From Rhodospirillales bacterium (GTDB taxonomy: Bacteria > Pseudomonadota > Alphaproteobacteria > Rhodospirillales > Casp-alpha2): DNA of 7,251 nt. The position numbers and the translations under genes are program-made. Shown piece after piece: positions 1 to 5,620 of this stretch. The notes beneath the pieces are model-generated. The model saw nothing but the letters and a program-made list of their open reading frames with translations. It made no database searches and was not told the DNA's origin. Each line of letters starts with the position of its first letter. The first letter of the stretch is position 1. Location of the stretch: NCBI GenBank assembly GCA_028282185.1, contig JANQIJ010000086.1, positions 1 through 7,251 of the forward strand, written 5' to 3'.

Positions 1-28
1 TCCGACTACCGTGAATCACAAATCAGAC

Positions 29-48
29 AAAAAGGGAATCCCTAAAAA
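29..48 (-). terminator. possible weak terminator after the ABM-domain gene
   Basis: Read on the minus strand, about 25 nt after the stop of the ABM-domain gene, there is AGGG-ATT-CCCT followed by a run of T. The same bases form an 11-bp palindrome (AGGGA, one base, TCCCT, at 33-43). An outer inverted repeat, TGAATC (12-17) and GATTCA (49-54), flanks it. The stem is only four base pairs, so it is weak as an intrinsic terminator. It could equally be a chance palindrome or a protein-binding dyad. Nothing else is visible in bases 1-72, and no gene is seen there. Confidence 0.25.
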
Positions 49-72
49 GATTCAGCCTATGCGCCCGATGCT

Positions 73-375
73 CTAGGACACCTCGCAGCGAACCACCCGC
101 TTGGCGGTGATCATGTCGTCATAGCTGCCCCGCGTCGCCACCAGCAGGGGCGAATTCAGGTGCTCGTCCAACGCCGCCTGGTCGGTATAAAGCTCATAGA
201 GAAAGACGCGCGCGCTCTCGCCTTCGGCGCCCGCCGGGTCCAGGACGTCGAACTGTTCGCAACCGGGCTCGTTATCCAAGGCCTGGCGCGCATGGCCGCG
301 CATCAGTGCGAGGAAATCCGCCCGTCGATCGGGCTTGACGTCGAATTCAACCATCAGGGCGATCTTCGGTGCCAT
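73..375 (-). CDS. antibiotic biosynthesis monooxygenase (ABM) domain protein, putative quinol-monooxygenase-like
   Basis: This is a 100-residue protein spanning a single ABM ferredoxin-like domain (family of YgiN, LsrG and ActVA-Orf6). The typical motifs are visible: an N-terminal strand with hydrophobic-then-polar pattern (IALMVEFDVKPD, residues 5-16), EPGCEQFDVL (36-45), and FLYELYTDQAALDEHLNSP (58-76) with the commonly conserved His72. Such proteins are small dimeric cytoplasmic enzymes that act on quinols, small carbonyls or signalling molecules without a bound cofactor, or they are of unknown role. The substrate here is unknown. The start at 375 was chosen because AAGGA sits 8 nt upstream (384-388) and the domain begins immediately; the longer frame to 414 adds 13 basic residues outside the family. 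It lies 134 bp downstream of the TauD-family dioxygenase on the same strand, so co-transcription is plausible but not shown. Confidence 0.9.
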   Translation of the reverse strand: MAPKIALMVEFDVKPDRRADFLALMRGHARQALDNEPGCEQFDVLDPAGAEGESARVFLYELYTDQAALDEHLNSPLLVATRGSYDDMITAKRVVRCEVS

Positions 376-509
376 TTGTCGTGTCCTTTTTCGGGCCGCG
401 TTGACCGGGCGCATGGCCCATTTTTAAAGAAATCAGCCGCCCTGTTTTGTATTGTTGATTCTGCGTAAATGCGCCGTCGCAATCTGTTCCGGATGGCTCG
501 GGACTTGCA

Positions 510-1373
510 TCAATGCGGCACGCCGCCCAGGGTCGACACCCGGTAGAGCGTGCGGGTCGCTTCGGCCGGCAGATCCTTGGTCGTCGCCCGGTGCATAACG
601 CAGCGATTGTCCCAAAGGACGATGGTTCCGGGGCTCTGCCATTTGTATTGGAAGGTCGCGCCGGCGTCGGCCATGTAGTCGAAAATCTCGTCCAAAAGGT
701 CGGCGCTTTCGATGGCGTCCATGCCGACGATGCCCTTGACCCCCGTGGAAACCCCCGGAAAGACGAATAGGCTCTTGCGCCCGGTTTCCGGATGGGTCCG
801 CACCAACGGCCGTTCGACCGGCGGGGTCTTCGCCCGTTCTTCCGCCGTAATCATGTTCCAGCGGGCTTCCGGATCGCCCCGGTTGGTGGTCCAGCGGTAT
901 TGCGAGACATAGGTCCGGCCTTCGATCCGCGCCTTCAGGTCGTCCGGCATGTTGTCGTAAAGCGCTTCCAGATCGCCGAAGAAGGTATCGCCGCCCTGGT
1001 CCGGGATTTCCACGGAATAGAGCATGGTGGCGTCGGCCGAACGTTCCGTATAGGAGCGGTCCGAATGCCAGAACGAGCCCGCGTCCTTGACCCCCACCGG
1101 CTTGCCGTGGCGGGTCGAGTTGGAGAGGATCATGACCACGGGGTAATCCGGGTGCAGGAAGTTCTTCACCGGATGCTCGACGGTTTCGCCGAACAACTCG
1201 CCGAACTTGGCGAACTGCGGGACGTCCAAATCCTGGCCGTCGATCACCAGAACCTTATGATCGAGATAGGCCTGGTGCAGGGCTTCGGCCTCGCTGTTTG
1301 ACATGCGGCCGACGTCGATCCCCGTGACCCGGGCGACAAAGCTGCCCCCCAATCGTTCAACGTTCATTGTCAT
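510..1373 (-). CDS. TauD/TfdA-family Fe(II)/2-oxoglutarate-dependent dioxygenase
   Basis: This is a 287-residue cytoplasmic enzyme, close to the length of E. coli TauD. Members oxidise a substrate C-H bond (taurine, alkyl sulfates, aryloxyacetates, carnitine precursors and others) using O2 and 2-oxoglutarate, releasing succinate and CO2. The iron facial triad is visible as His103-x-Asp105 in SFWHSDRSY and His261 in VMHRAT. Arg274 and Arg278 (TRTLYRVSTLGG) are the candidates for binding the 2-oxoglutarate carboxylate. The N-terminal GSFVARVTGIDV (10-21) matches the family's usual opening (G..I.GvDl). The start at 1373 is preceded by AAGGGA 9 nt away (1383-1388); a second Met lies two codons on, and the open frame back to 1442 adds a low-complexity basic stretch unlike the family. 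It is divergent from a LysR regulator and upstream of an ABM protein. The substrate cannot be assigned: no sulfonate transporter or other pathway gene is present, so it should not be called taurine dioxygenase. Confidence 0.93.
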   Translation of the reverse strand: MTMNVERLGGSFVARVTGIDVGRMSNSEAEALHQAYLDHKVLVIDGQDLDVPQFAKFGELFGETVEHPVKNFLHPDYPVVMILSNSTRHGKPVGVKDAGSFWHSDRSYTERSADATMLYSVEIPDQGGDTFFGDLEALYDNMPDDLKARIEGRTYVSQYRWTTNRGDPEARWNMITAEERAKTPPVERPLVRTHPETGRKSLFVFPGVSTGVKGIVGMDAIESADLLDEIFDYMADAGATFQYKWQSPGTIVLWDNRCVMHRATTKDLPAEATRTLYRVSTLGGVPH

Positions 1374-1444
1374 CTTGGCGGTTCCCTTGGATGTTTTCCG
1401 TTTCCCGGCGGCGCATCGACCGTTGCCTTCGGCCCGCATCACCC

Positions 1445-1455
1445 TAGAATTTCTA
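1445..1455. promoter_or_regulatory. candidate operator dyad TAGAA-T-TTCTA
   Basis: This is a perfect 5-bp inverted repeat around one central base. It lies 72-82 bp upstream of the dioxygenase start and 147-157 bp upstream of the LysR gene start. The position suits an activator or autoregulatory site for the LysR protein. It is a short-armed A/T-rich dyad, but it does not have the exact T-N11-A spacing of classic LysR boxes, and an 11-bp palindrome can arise by chance. Confidence 0.3.
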
Positions 1456-1590
1456 TCTTATGTCCGAGCCATTCAAGTATGGATTCAGCCATGGTATTCT
1501 CGACTTTTCCGCAGTTCTGGACAATCGATGAATTTTCCAACGCGAATCGAGAAAAACTACGGTTTCGCCACATCCCGACCGCCAATCACC

Positions 1591-1596
1591 AAGGAG
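1591..1596 (+). promoter_or_regulatory. ribosome binding site AAGGAG fixing the LysR start
   Basis: AAGGAG lies 5 nt before the ATG at 1602 and only 2 nt before the tandem in-frame ATG at 1599. It therefore selects the second of two adjacent start codons. It also argues against translation from 1479, where no comparable site was seen. Confidence 0.8.
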
Positions 1597-1601
1597 CCAT
1601 G

Positions 1602-2507
1602 ATGCCGCCGGACCGGCCCAATCCCCCGCTGAACGCGCTCCGCGCCTTCGAGGCCACAGTGCGGCGCGGCACGCTGGCCCGCGCCGCGGACGAGCTTTGC
1701 GTCACACCCTCGGCCGTCGGCCATCAGGTCAAGAACCTGGAAGACTGGCTGGGCGCCGCCCTGTTCAACGCGGACGGCGGCGCGCGCCGGGCCACCCCCG
1801 AAGGCGAACGCTTCGCCCAGCAACTGGGCGATGCCTTCCAGCAGATCGACCTGGCCTGCCGGACGATCGCGCGGATATCGCAGGCCCGCGACCTGCATAT
1901 CAACGTGACCCCGACCTTCGCCATCCGCTGGCTGGTGCCGCGGCTCGGCCGGTTCCAAGCACAGCATCCGAACATCGCCGTGCACATCGCGACCAGCGCC
2001 GAAGCGATCGATTTCGAGCGCGCGGGCGTTGCCGCCGCGATCCGGTCAGGCAGCGGACCCGGCGCCTGGCCCGGCATGGCGGCGGAACTTTTGTTCATTG
2101 AAGGCGTCTTTCCCGTTTGCCACCCGTCGCTGCTGGAAGGCCCCCGGGCGCTGAAGGAACCGGGCGACCTGGCCCGCCACACCCTGCTGCATACCTTTCA
2201 CCGGCGGGACGATTGGACCCGGTGGCTGACCGCCGCGGGGCTTGACGACGGCGTCGTCGATCCCACCCGCGGGCCGCTGTTCGATTTGACCACCATGGCG
2301 ATCGACGCCGCCGAAGCGGGCCAGGGCGTGGCCATCACCCGCGAAGCCCAGGTTCAGGACGCATTGAAGGACGGCCGCCTGGTGGCGCCATTCTCACGCG
2401 ACCTGCTCAGTGGCGAAGGCGTCTATTTCCTGGCCGCCCGGGACCGGGTCGACGCGCCCTCGGTCGCCGCCTTCCGTCACTGGCTGCGGGCGGAGGTCGC
2501 CAACTGA
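1602..2507 (+). CDS. LysR-family transcriptional regulator, GcvA-like
   Basis: This 301-residue protein has the standard LysR length. The N-terminal winged helix-turn-helix covers about residues 8-66 (NPPLNALRAFEATVR at 7-21, then ARAADELCVTPSAVGHQVKNLEDWLG at 26-51). Use of His41-Gln42 in the recognition helix, the LNALRAFEA opening and the DLHINVTPTFAIRWLVPRLGRF start of the effector domain are typical of the GcvA/AmpR/TrpI-like subgroup. The periplasmic-binding-protein-like effector domain occupies roughly residues 90-298. It should bind DNA as a tetramer and respond to a small ligand that sequence does not reveal. Divergent placement next to the dioxygenase gene makes that gene (and perhaps the ABM gene) the likely target, with autorepression likely by family habit. 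The frame is open a further 41 codons upstream to 1479, but that stretch has no family similarity and overlaps the regulatory region. The gene ends 24 bp from the convergent ATPase gene. Confidence 0.93.
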   Translation: MPPDRPNPPLNALRAFEATVRRGTLARAADELCVTPSAVGHQVKNLEDWLGAALFNADGGARRATPEGERFAQQLGDAFQQIDLACRTIARISQARDLHINVTPTFAIRWLVPRLGRFQAQHPNIAVHIATSAEAIDFERAGVAAAIRSGSGPGAWPGMAAELLFIEGVFPVCHPSLLEGPRALKEPGDLARHTLLHTFHRRDDWTRWLTAAGLDDGVVDPTRGPLFDLTTMAIDAAEAGQGVAITREAQVQDALKDGRLVAPFSRDLLSGEGVYFLAARDRVDAPSVAAFRHWLRAEVAN

Positions 2508-2531
2508 CGCGGCACGAAGGCCGATGCCCGC

Positions 2532-3971
2532 CTAGCCGGCGCCCAGCCAATGGGCGTAGAGCGCCGCCGGCGTCAGGTTCAGGTCGATGGCGCCGCGCCG
2601 GGCGGGGCCGCCCCGCCGTCGGGTCAAAACGGTCATTTGCACGTCCGGGTTGGTCCGGACGGCGAAGTTCACCATGGTCGCAGGGCCGTCCTTCTGATCG
2701 ATCAGGTCTTCCGCCCAATCCATTTGGTAAAGGTGCTGGGGCCGGCCGCCGGGCCGGTCGAGGACGATCAGATCGACCCCTCCGCCCTTCCAACTGGCAT
2801 AAGCCAGTCGCCCCGCCAGATCGCCGGCCAGGCATTGGCCGACCACGGCCGTTTCGACCAGACGCGCGAAGGCCGGATCGTCCGGCGCGACGGGACCGAA
2901 TAGGGCAGTGTAGAGCGTCGGTGAAGTCAGATAGACCTTGAACAAGACTTGGCGCTGGAACGGCTTGCCGTCCTTGTTGAGGCGCGGCAGACGACGGATC
3001 AGAAACGCGCTTTCCAAGAAATCGAGATACTTGCGCAAGGTATTTTTGGCAACGCCGGTGGCCTTGGCAAGATCCTCGATCGCCGCCTCACCGCCCGTGT
3101 TGCGGGCCAATATGGCGAACAGACGGCCCAGGTCCGCCGGTTCGTGAACGCCGCCCAGCGCCGCCAGGTCACGATGCAGAACCTCGTTCAACAAGCCGTC
3201 GCGAACCAAGGCCGGGGGCGCTTCATCGTCCCGCCGGGCGGCGATCCCGCTTGGAAAACCGCCAAAGGTCACGTAGCGGGCAAATTCCGCGTTCAAGGCC
3301 TCCAAGGCCGCGCCGTGAATCGATTGCGAGTCCTTGGCCCCGGGCAAGACGGGGCCGAGCGCCTGTTCGCTCTCGCGGAAGGCCAAGAACTCGGAAAACG
3401 CCAAGGGCGGCAGAACCATGAGTTCGGCCTTGTCCCCGGCCACCGGCCCCGTGACCAAGCCGGACGCACGGGAAGACAAGGCGGCGATCACGCGGGCCTG
3501 CGGCATGCGGCGCTGCAGAGCGATGACCTGCGCCAGGCCGTCCTTTGCATAGTCCAGGTCATCGACAAAGATGCACAAACGATCCGCCGTCGTATAACCG
3601 AAGCGGGCCAAAAACCGATCGGCCAGGGCGTCCAGGTCATGGACCCCATAGATCGGTGCGGACAGGGATAGGTAGGCGATCCGCATGGGCGACAGGCCGC
3701 TGCGGACCACGGCGGCGAGGGCCTGGCGCAAGACGATGGTCTTGCCGACGCCCGGCGGCCCGGCAAGGATCAGCGGCCGGGCCAGATCCTCGGCGAGCAC
3801 CCGGTCAATGACCGGTCTTGCCAGGCCGCGCCTGGGCGGATGGCGGAACCGCACCCGCGTGCCGGTGCGGAACGCCCACCAGGGATTGTCGAATTCCAGG
3901 CGGCGGATCAGATCCTCTTCGGAAAGCCGGTGCAACGCCCGCGCCCGACCCCGTATCCAGGGCCGCCCCAT
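2532..3971 (-). CDS. AAA-family ATPase with C-terminal DUF4143 region
   Basis: This 479-residue protein has the AAA_14/DUF4143 architecture. Residues 29-32 (NPWW) form a segment common just before the ATPase core in these proteins. Walker A is GPPGVGKT (71-78), and Walker B is CIFVDDLD (133-140) with Asp137 and Asp138. ALSSRASG (164-171) sits where sensor 1 is expected, and FGGFP (236-240) is the GGFP signature following the core. A winged-helix-like segment (about 295-328, EAAIEDLAKATGVAKNTLRKYLDFL) leads into DUF4143, which carries a restriction-endonuclease-like fold in the family. There the usual acid-x-Asp and Glu-x-Lys pair appears as GGGVD (396-400) and YQMDW (415-419), so the Glu and Lys positions look lost. 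Cellular function is unknown for the family. The ATG at 3971 has only a weak GAG 8 nt upstream; a TTG one codon earlier is in frame but less likely. It is the second of two minus-strand genes, with its own candidate promoter. Confidence 0.85.
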   Translation of the reverse strand: MGRPWIRGRARALHRLSEEDLIRRLEFDNPWWAFRTGTRVRFRHPPRRGLARPVIDRVLAEDLARPLILAGPPGVGKTIVLRQALAAVVRSGLSPMRIAYLSLSAPIYGVHDLDALADRFLARFGYTTADRLCIFVDDLDYAKDGLAQVIALQRRMPQARVIAALSSRASGLVTGPVAGDKAELMVLPPLAFSEFLAFRESEQALGPVLPGAKDSQSIHGAALEALNAEFARYVTFGGFPSGIAARRDDEAPPALVRDGLLNEVLHRDLAALGGVHEPADLGRLFAILARNTGGEAAIEDLAKATGVAKNTLRKYLDFLESAFLIRRLPRLNKDGKPFQRQVLFKVYLTSPTLYTALFGPVAPDDPAFARLVETAVVGQCLAGDLAGRLAYASWKGGGVDLIVLDRPGGRPQHLYQMDWAEDLIDQKDGPATMVNFAVRTNPDVQMTVLTRRRGGPARRGAIDLNLTPAALYAHWLGAG

Positions 3972-3993
3972 CAAACAAGCTCAACTATCTATT

Positions 3994-4021
3994 CTTATAG
4001 ACGATATACCTTGCGGAACAA
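3994..4021 (-). promoter_or_regulatory. sigma70-like promoter for the DUF4143 ATPase gene
   Basis: Read on the minus strand, a -35 box TTGTTC (4016-4021) and a -10 box TATAAG (3994-3999) are separated by 16 bp. They match 4 and 5 of the 6 consensus bases respectively. The predicted start of transcription, near 3986-3988, leaves a leader of about 15-17 nt before the ATG at 3971. The element sits in the 67-bp gap after the uracil-glycosylase-like gene, an A/T-rich island in otherwise GC-rich sequence. This suggests the ATPase is not solely dependent on read-through. Confidence 0.5.
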
Positions 4022-4038
4022 GGGACCATTGAGGGCCT

Positions 4039-4623
4039 TCACGTAAGAACTTCCTGAATGCGGGCGCGCAGGGCGGGCAGGACCTCGGCCTCGAACCAGG
4101 GGTTTTTGGTCATCCAATGGGTCGTCCGCCAACTGGGATGCGGGGTCGGCAGATGATCGGGCAGATAATCCCGCCAATGGGCGACGGTCTCGGTCATGGT
4201 TTTCCGGTTTGCGGCGCCCAGATGGTACTTTTGGGCATAGCTGCCGACCAAGAGCGTTAGCCGCACCGCCGGCAAGAGCGCCCGCAACCGCCCGTGCCAG
4301 GCGGGGGCGCATTCCGGGCGCGGCGGGTTGTCGCCCCCTCTGGCCTGGCGGCCCGGGTAGCAAAAACCCATGGGCATGATGGCGACGCGGGTCTCGTCAT
4401 AAAACACCTCGGGCGCAAGGCCGAGCCAGTCGCGCAGCCGCCGGCCGGAAGCATCGTCCCAGGGCACACCCGAGGCATGGACCTTCGTCCCCGGCGCCTG
4501 ACCGATGATCAAGAGCCGGGCCGAAAGCGCCATGCGGACCACGGGTCGCGGCCCCAGGGGCAAATGCTCGGCGCAGATGCGGCAGGCGCGAACATCCTTC
4601 AAAACGGCGTCCAGGTCACTCAT
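4039..4623 (-). CDS. uracil-DNA glycosylase superfamily protein with [4Fe-4S]-type cysteines
   Basis: This is a 194-residue single-domain protein of the uracil-DNA glycosylase superfamily (PF03167, COG1573-like). The four cysteines Cys14-x2-Cys17, Cys88 and Cys105 (x70, then x16) match the iron-sulfur pattern of family 4/5 enzymes. Motif 1 is GQAPG (41-45) followed by GVPWDDASGRRLRDWLG (52-68), and the C-terminal motif is PHPSWR (161-166). Glutamine stands where family 4 enzymes have GEAPG, and WDDASG replaces the usual FVGRAG-like segment, so this is a divergent subgroup. Excision of uracil from DNA is the superfamily activity; activity and lesion preference here are unproven. The start at 4623 has GGAAGGA 9 nt upstream (4633-4639); the alternative ATG at 4641 lacks a good site and adds six residues. 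It is divergent from the glucosaminidase gene and upstream of the ATPase gene on the same strand. Confidence 0.85.
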   Translation of the reverse strand: MSDLDAVLKDVRACRICAEHLPLGPRPVVRMALSARLLIIGQAPGTKVHASGVPWDDASGRRLRDWLGLAPEVFYDETRVAIMPMGFCYPGRQARGGDNPPRPECAPAWHGRLRALLPAVRLTLLVGSYAQKYHLGAANRKTMTETVAHWRDYLPDHLPTPHPSWRTTHWMTKNPWFEAEVLPALRARIQEVLT

Positions 4624-4759
4624 CTTGTCGTATCCTTCCATTGTCGGCTCGCCATTTTCGGCTTGCGGGCGGGCGTTCGCGCCAATCTATCACTTGCGGG
4701 AGACCCCGATCGACCGCATCCTTCCGGGCCGGACCAGCGGCCGTCATGGGGAGCGATCG
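4624..4759. promoter_or_regulatory. divergent intergenic region between the UDG-like and glucosaminidase genes
   Basis: These 136 bp must contain the start signals for both genes. The minus-strand ribosome site GGAAGGA (4633-4639) and the plus-strand site GGGGAG (4748-4753) are clear. A plus-strand TTGCGG (4663-4668), 17 bp, TCTATC (4686-4691) is a possible but poor promoter. I see no convincing minus-strand promoter, operator or small gene. The out-of-frame ATG at 4746 overlaps the ribosome site and is probably not used. Confidence 0.4.
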
Positions 4760-5620
4760 ATGGCAGGCACGATATCGCGCATGCGCCTAGCCTCGGCCCT
4801 TTGCCTGGCCGTGGCGCTGGGCATCGGTGCGGCCGGCATCCGCATCGATCGTCAGGATCGCGAGAGCCGCAGCGCGCCGGCCTCCCTCGGCGACGGCGCG
4901 GCCGCGACCGTCGGCGACACGCCGCGAACCGCCATGTTCTTGGCCCAGGTTAGGCATTTCGGGCGCGTTGCCCCGGTCTTCGCCAATACCTTGACGGACG
5001 ATTTGGCTTCGTTGCCGACGGCACGAAAGAAAACCACCTTCTTGCTGATCTTGCTGCCGCTGGTCGCCCGGGAAAACGCCCGCATCCGTGCCGAGCGGCG
5101 GCTTGCCCTCGACCCATCCCACGAACCCGCGCCCGCACTGTGGCGCAAATACAAGGTCGATCCCGGCGACCGCGAGATCCTGAAACAGCGGGTCGATGTG
5201 ATCCCCGCGTCCATAGTCCTGGCCCAAGCAGCGCTGGAAAGCGGCTGGGGGACGTCGCGCTTCGCCCGCCAAGGCAACAATCTGTTCGGCATGCGCACCT
5301 ACAACCCCGATGTCCCGGGCCTAACGCCCGAGGACGCCACCAGGTTCAAGGTCGTCAAATACGCGAATTTGGGCGCCAGCGTCGAACACTACATGCGCAA
5401 TCTGAACAGCCATCCGGCCTATCGCGATTTCCGCCGGGCCCGCGCCGACATGCGCGCCGCCGGCGACGACCCGGACAGCCGCCATCTGAGCCGACGTTTG
5501 GACCGTTATTCTGAGATTCCCAAGACCTACGGCAAAGTCCTGCGCCAGATCATCGACGCGGACCAGTTGGAAGACTTCGACGGCGTGCGTCTGACCGGCG
5601 GCCTGACACCCGACTCCTAG
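4760..5620 (+). CDS. Bax-like glucosaminidase (peptidoglycan hydrolase), exported or membrane-anchored
   Basis: This 286-residue protein matches COG2992 (E. coli Bax) and the glucosaminidase domain (PF01832), which cleaves N-acetylglucosaminyl bonds in peptidoglycan in the periplasm. Residues 1-27 have Arg7 and Arg9 followed by a hydrophobic stretch LASALCLAVALGIGAAG, so a signal peptide or uncleaved anchor is expected; no confident cleavage site or lipobox is visible. The Bax-type N-terminal region is seen in KKTTFLLILLPLVARENARI (90-109). The catalytic domain holds AQAALESGWGTSRFA (155-169) with presumed catalytic Glu160, then GNNLFGM (172-178), YMRNLNSHPAYRDFR (211-225) and YSEIPKTYGKVL (250-261). 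The ATG at 4760 has GGGGAG 6 nt upstream; the open frame to 4505 runs antisense through the UDG-like gene and would bury the signal sequence. Its stop overlaps that of the sirtuin gene on the other strand. Confidence 0.88.
   Translation: MAGTISRMRLASALCLAVALGIGAAGIRIDRQDRESRSAPASLGDGAAATVGDTPRTAMFLAQVRHFGRVAPVFANTLTDDLASLPTARKKTTFLLILLPLVARENARIRAERRLALDPSHEPAPALWRKYKVDPGDREILKQRVDVIPASIVLAQAALESGWGTSRFARQGNNLFGMRTYNPDVPGLTPEDATRFKVVKYANLGASVEHYMRNLNSHPAYRDFRRARADMRAAGDDPDSRHLSRRLDRYSEIPKTYGKVLRQIIDADQLEDFDGVRLTGGLTPDS

Larger units (their letters stand above)
1374..1601. promoter_or_regulatory. divergent regulatory region between the dioxygenase and LysR genes
   Basis: This 228-bp non-coding stretch is more A/T-rich in its middle (about 1445-1560) than its neighbours. 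It should hold both promoters and the LysR binding sites. Visible elements are the dyad TAGAA-T-TTCTA (1445-1455), direct ATTCA repeats at 1471-1475 and 1483-1487, direct AATCGA repeats at 1523-1528 and 1545-1550 (22 bp apart), and an inverted pair TTCTCGA (1497-1503) and TCGAGAA (1547-1553). A weak plus-strand promoter guess for the regulator is TTCAAG, 17 bp, TATTCT (1495-1500). A weak minus-strand guess for the dioxygenase uses TTGAAT around 1471-1476. None of these boxes is strong enough to call alone. Confidence 0.55.

Noticed and set aside
407..425. GGGC-N5-GCCC hairpin followed by A and five T on the plus strand, terminator-like
   Set aside because: The stem is only 4 bp and it points along the plus strand, where no gene ends. 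It lies between two minus-strand genes.
510..1373. Naming the dioxygenase as taurine dioxygenase (tauD)
   Set aside because: Only family-level iron and 2-oxoglutarate residues are visible. The neighbours are not a sulfonate uptake operon, so substrate naming is not supported.
1479..1601. In-frame 41-codon extension upstream of the LysR gene
   Set aside because: AAGGAG at 1591-1596 fixes the start at 1602. The extension has no LysR similarity, would make the protein too long for the family, and overlaps the divergent regulatory region.
2540..2556. CGCCCA-N5-TGGGCG hairpin just after the LysR stop
   Set aside because: No T tract follows it in either direction and it lies inside the 3' end of the ATPase coding sequence, so I cannot call it a terminator.
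2949..3671. Long open frame on the plus strand opposite the ATPase gene
   Set aside because: Its composition is rich in Arg, Gly and Gln with no recognisable motif. It is the mirror of a GC-rich gene with clear Walker motifs on the other strand.
4505..4759. N-terminal extension of the glucosaminidase frame
   Set aside because: It runs antisense through the UDG-like gene and would place the hydrophobic signal sequence internally. The ATG at 4760 has a good GGGGAG site.
4294..4953. Long plus-strand open frame spanning the UDG-like gene and the start of the glucosaminidase gene
   Set aside because: It overlaps two well-supported genes in other frames, has low-complexity composition and no domain signature.
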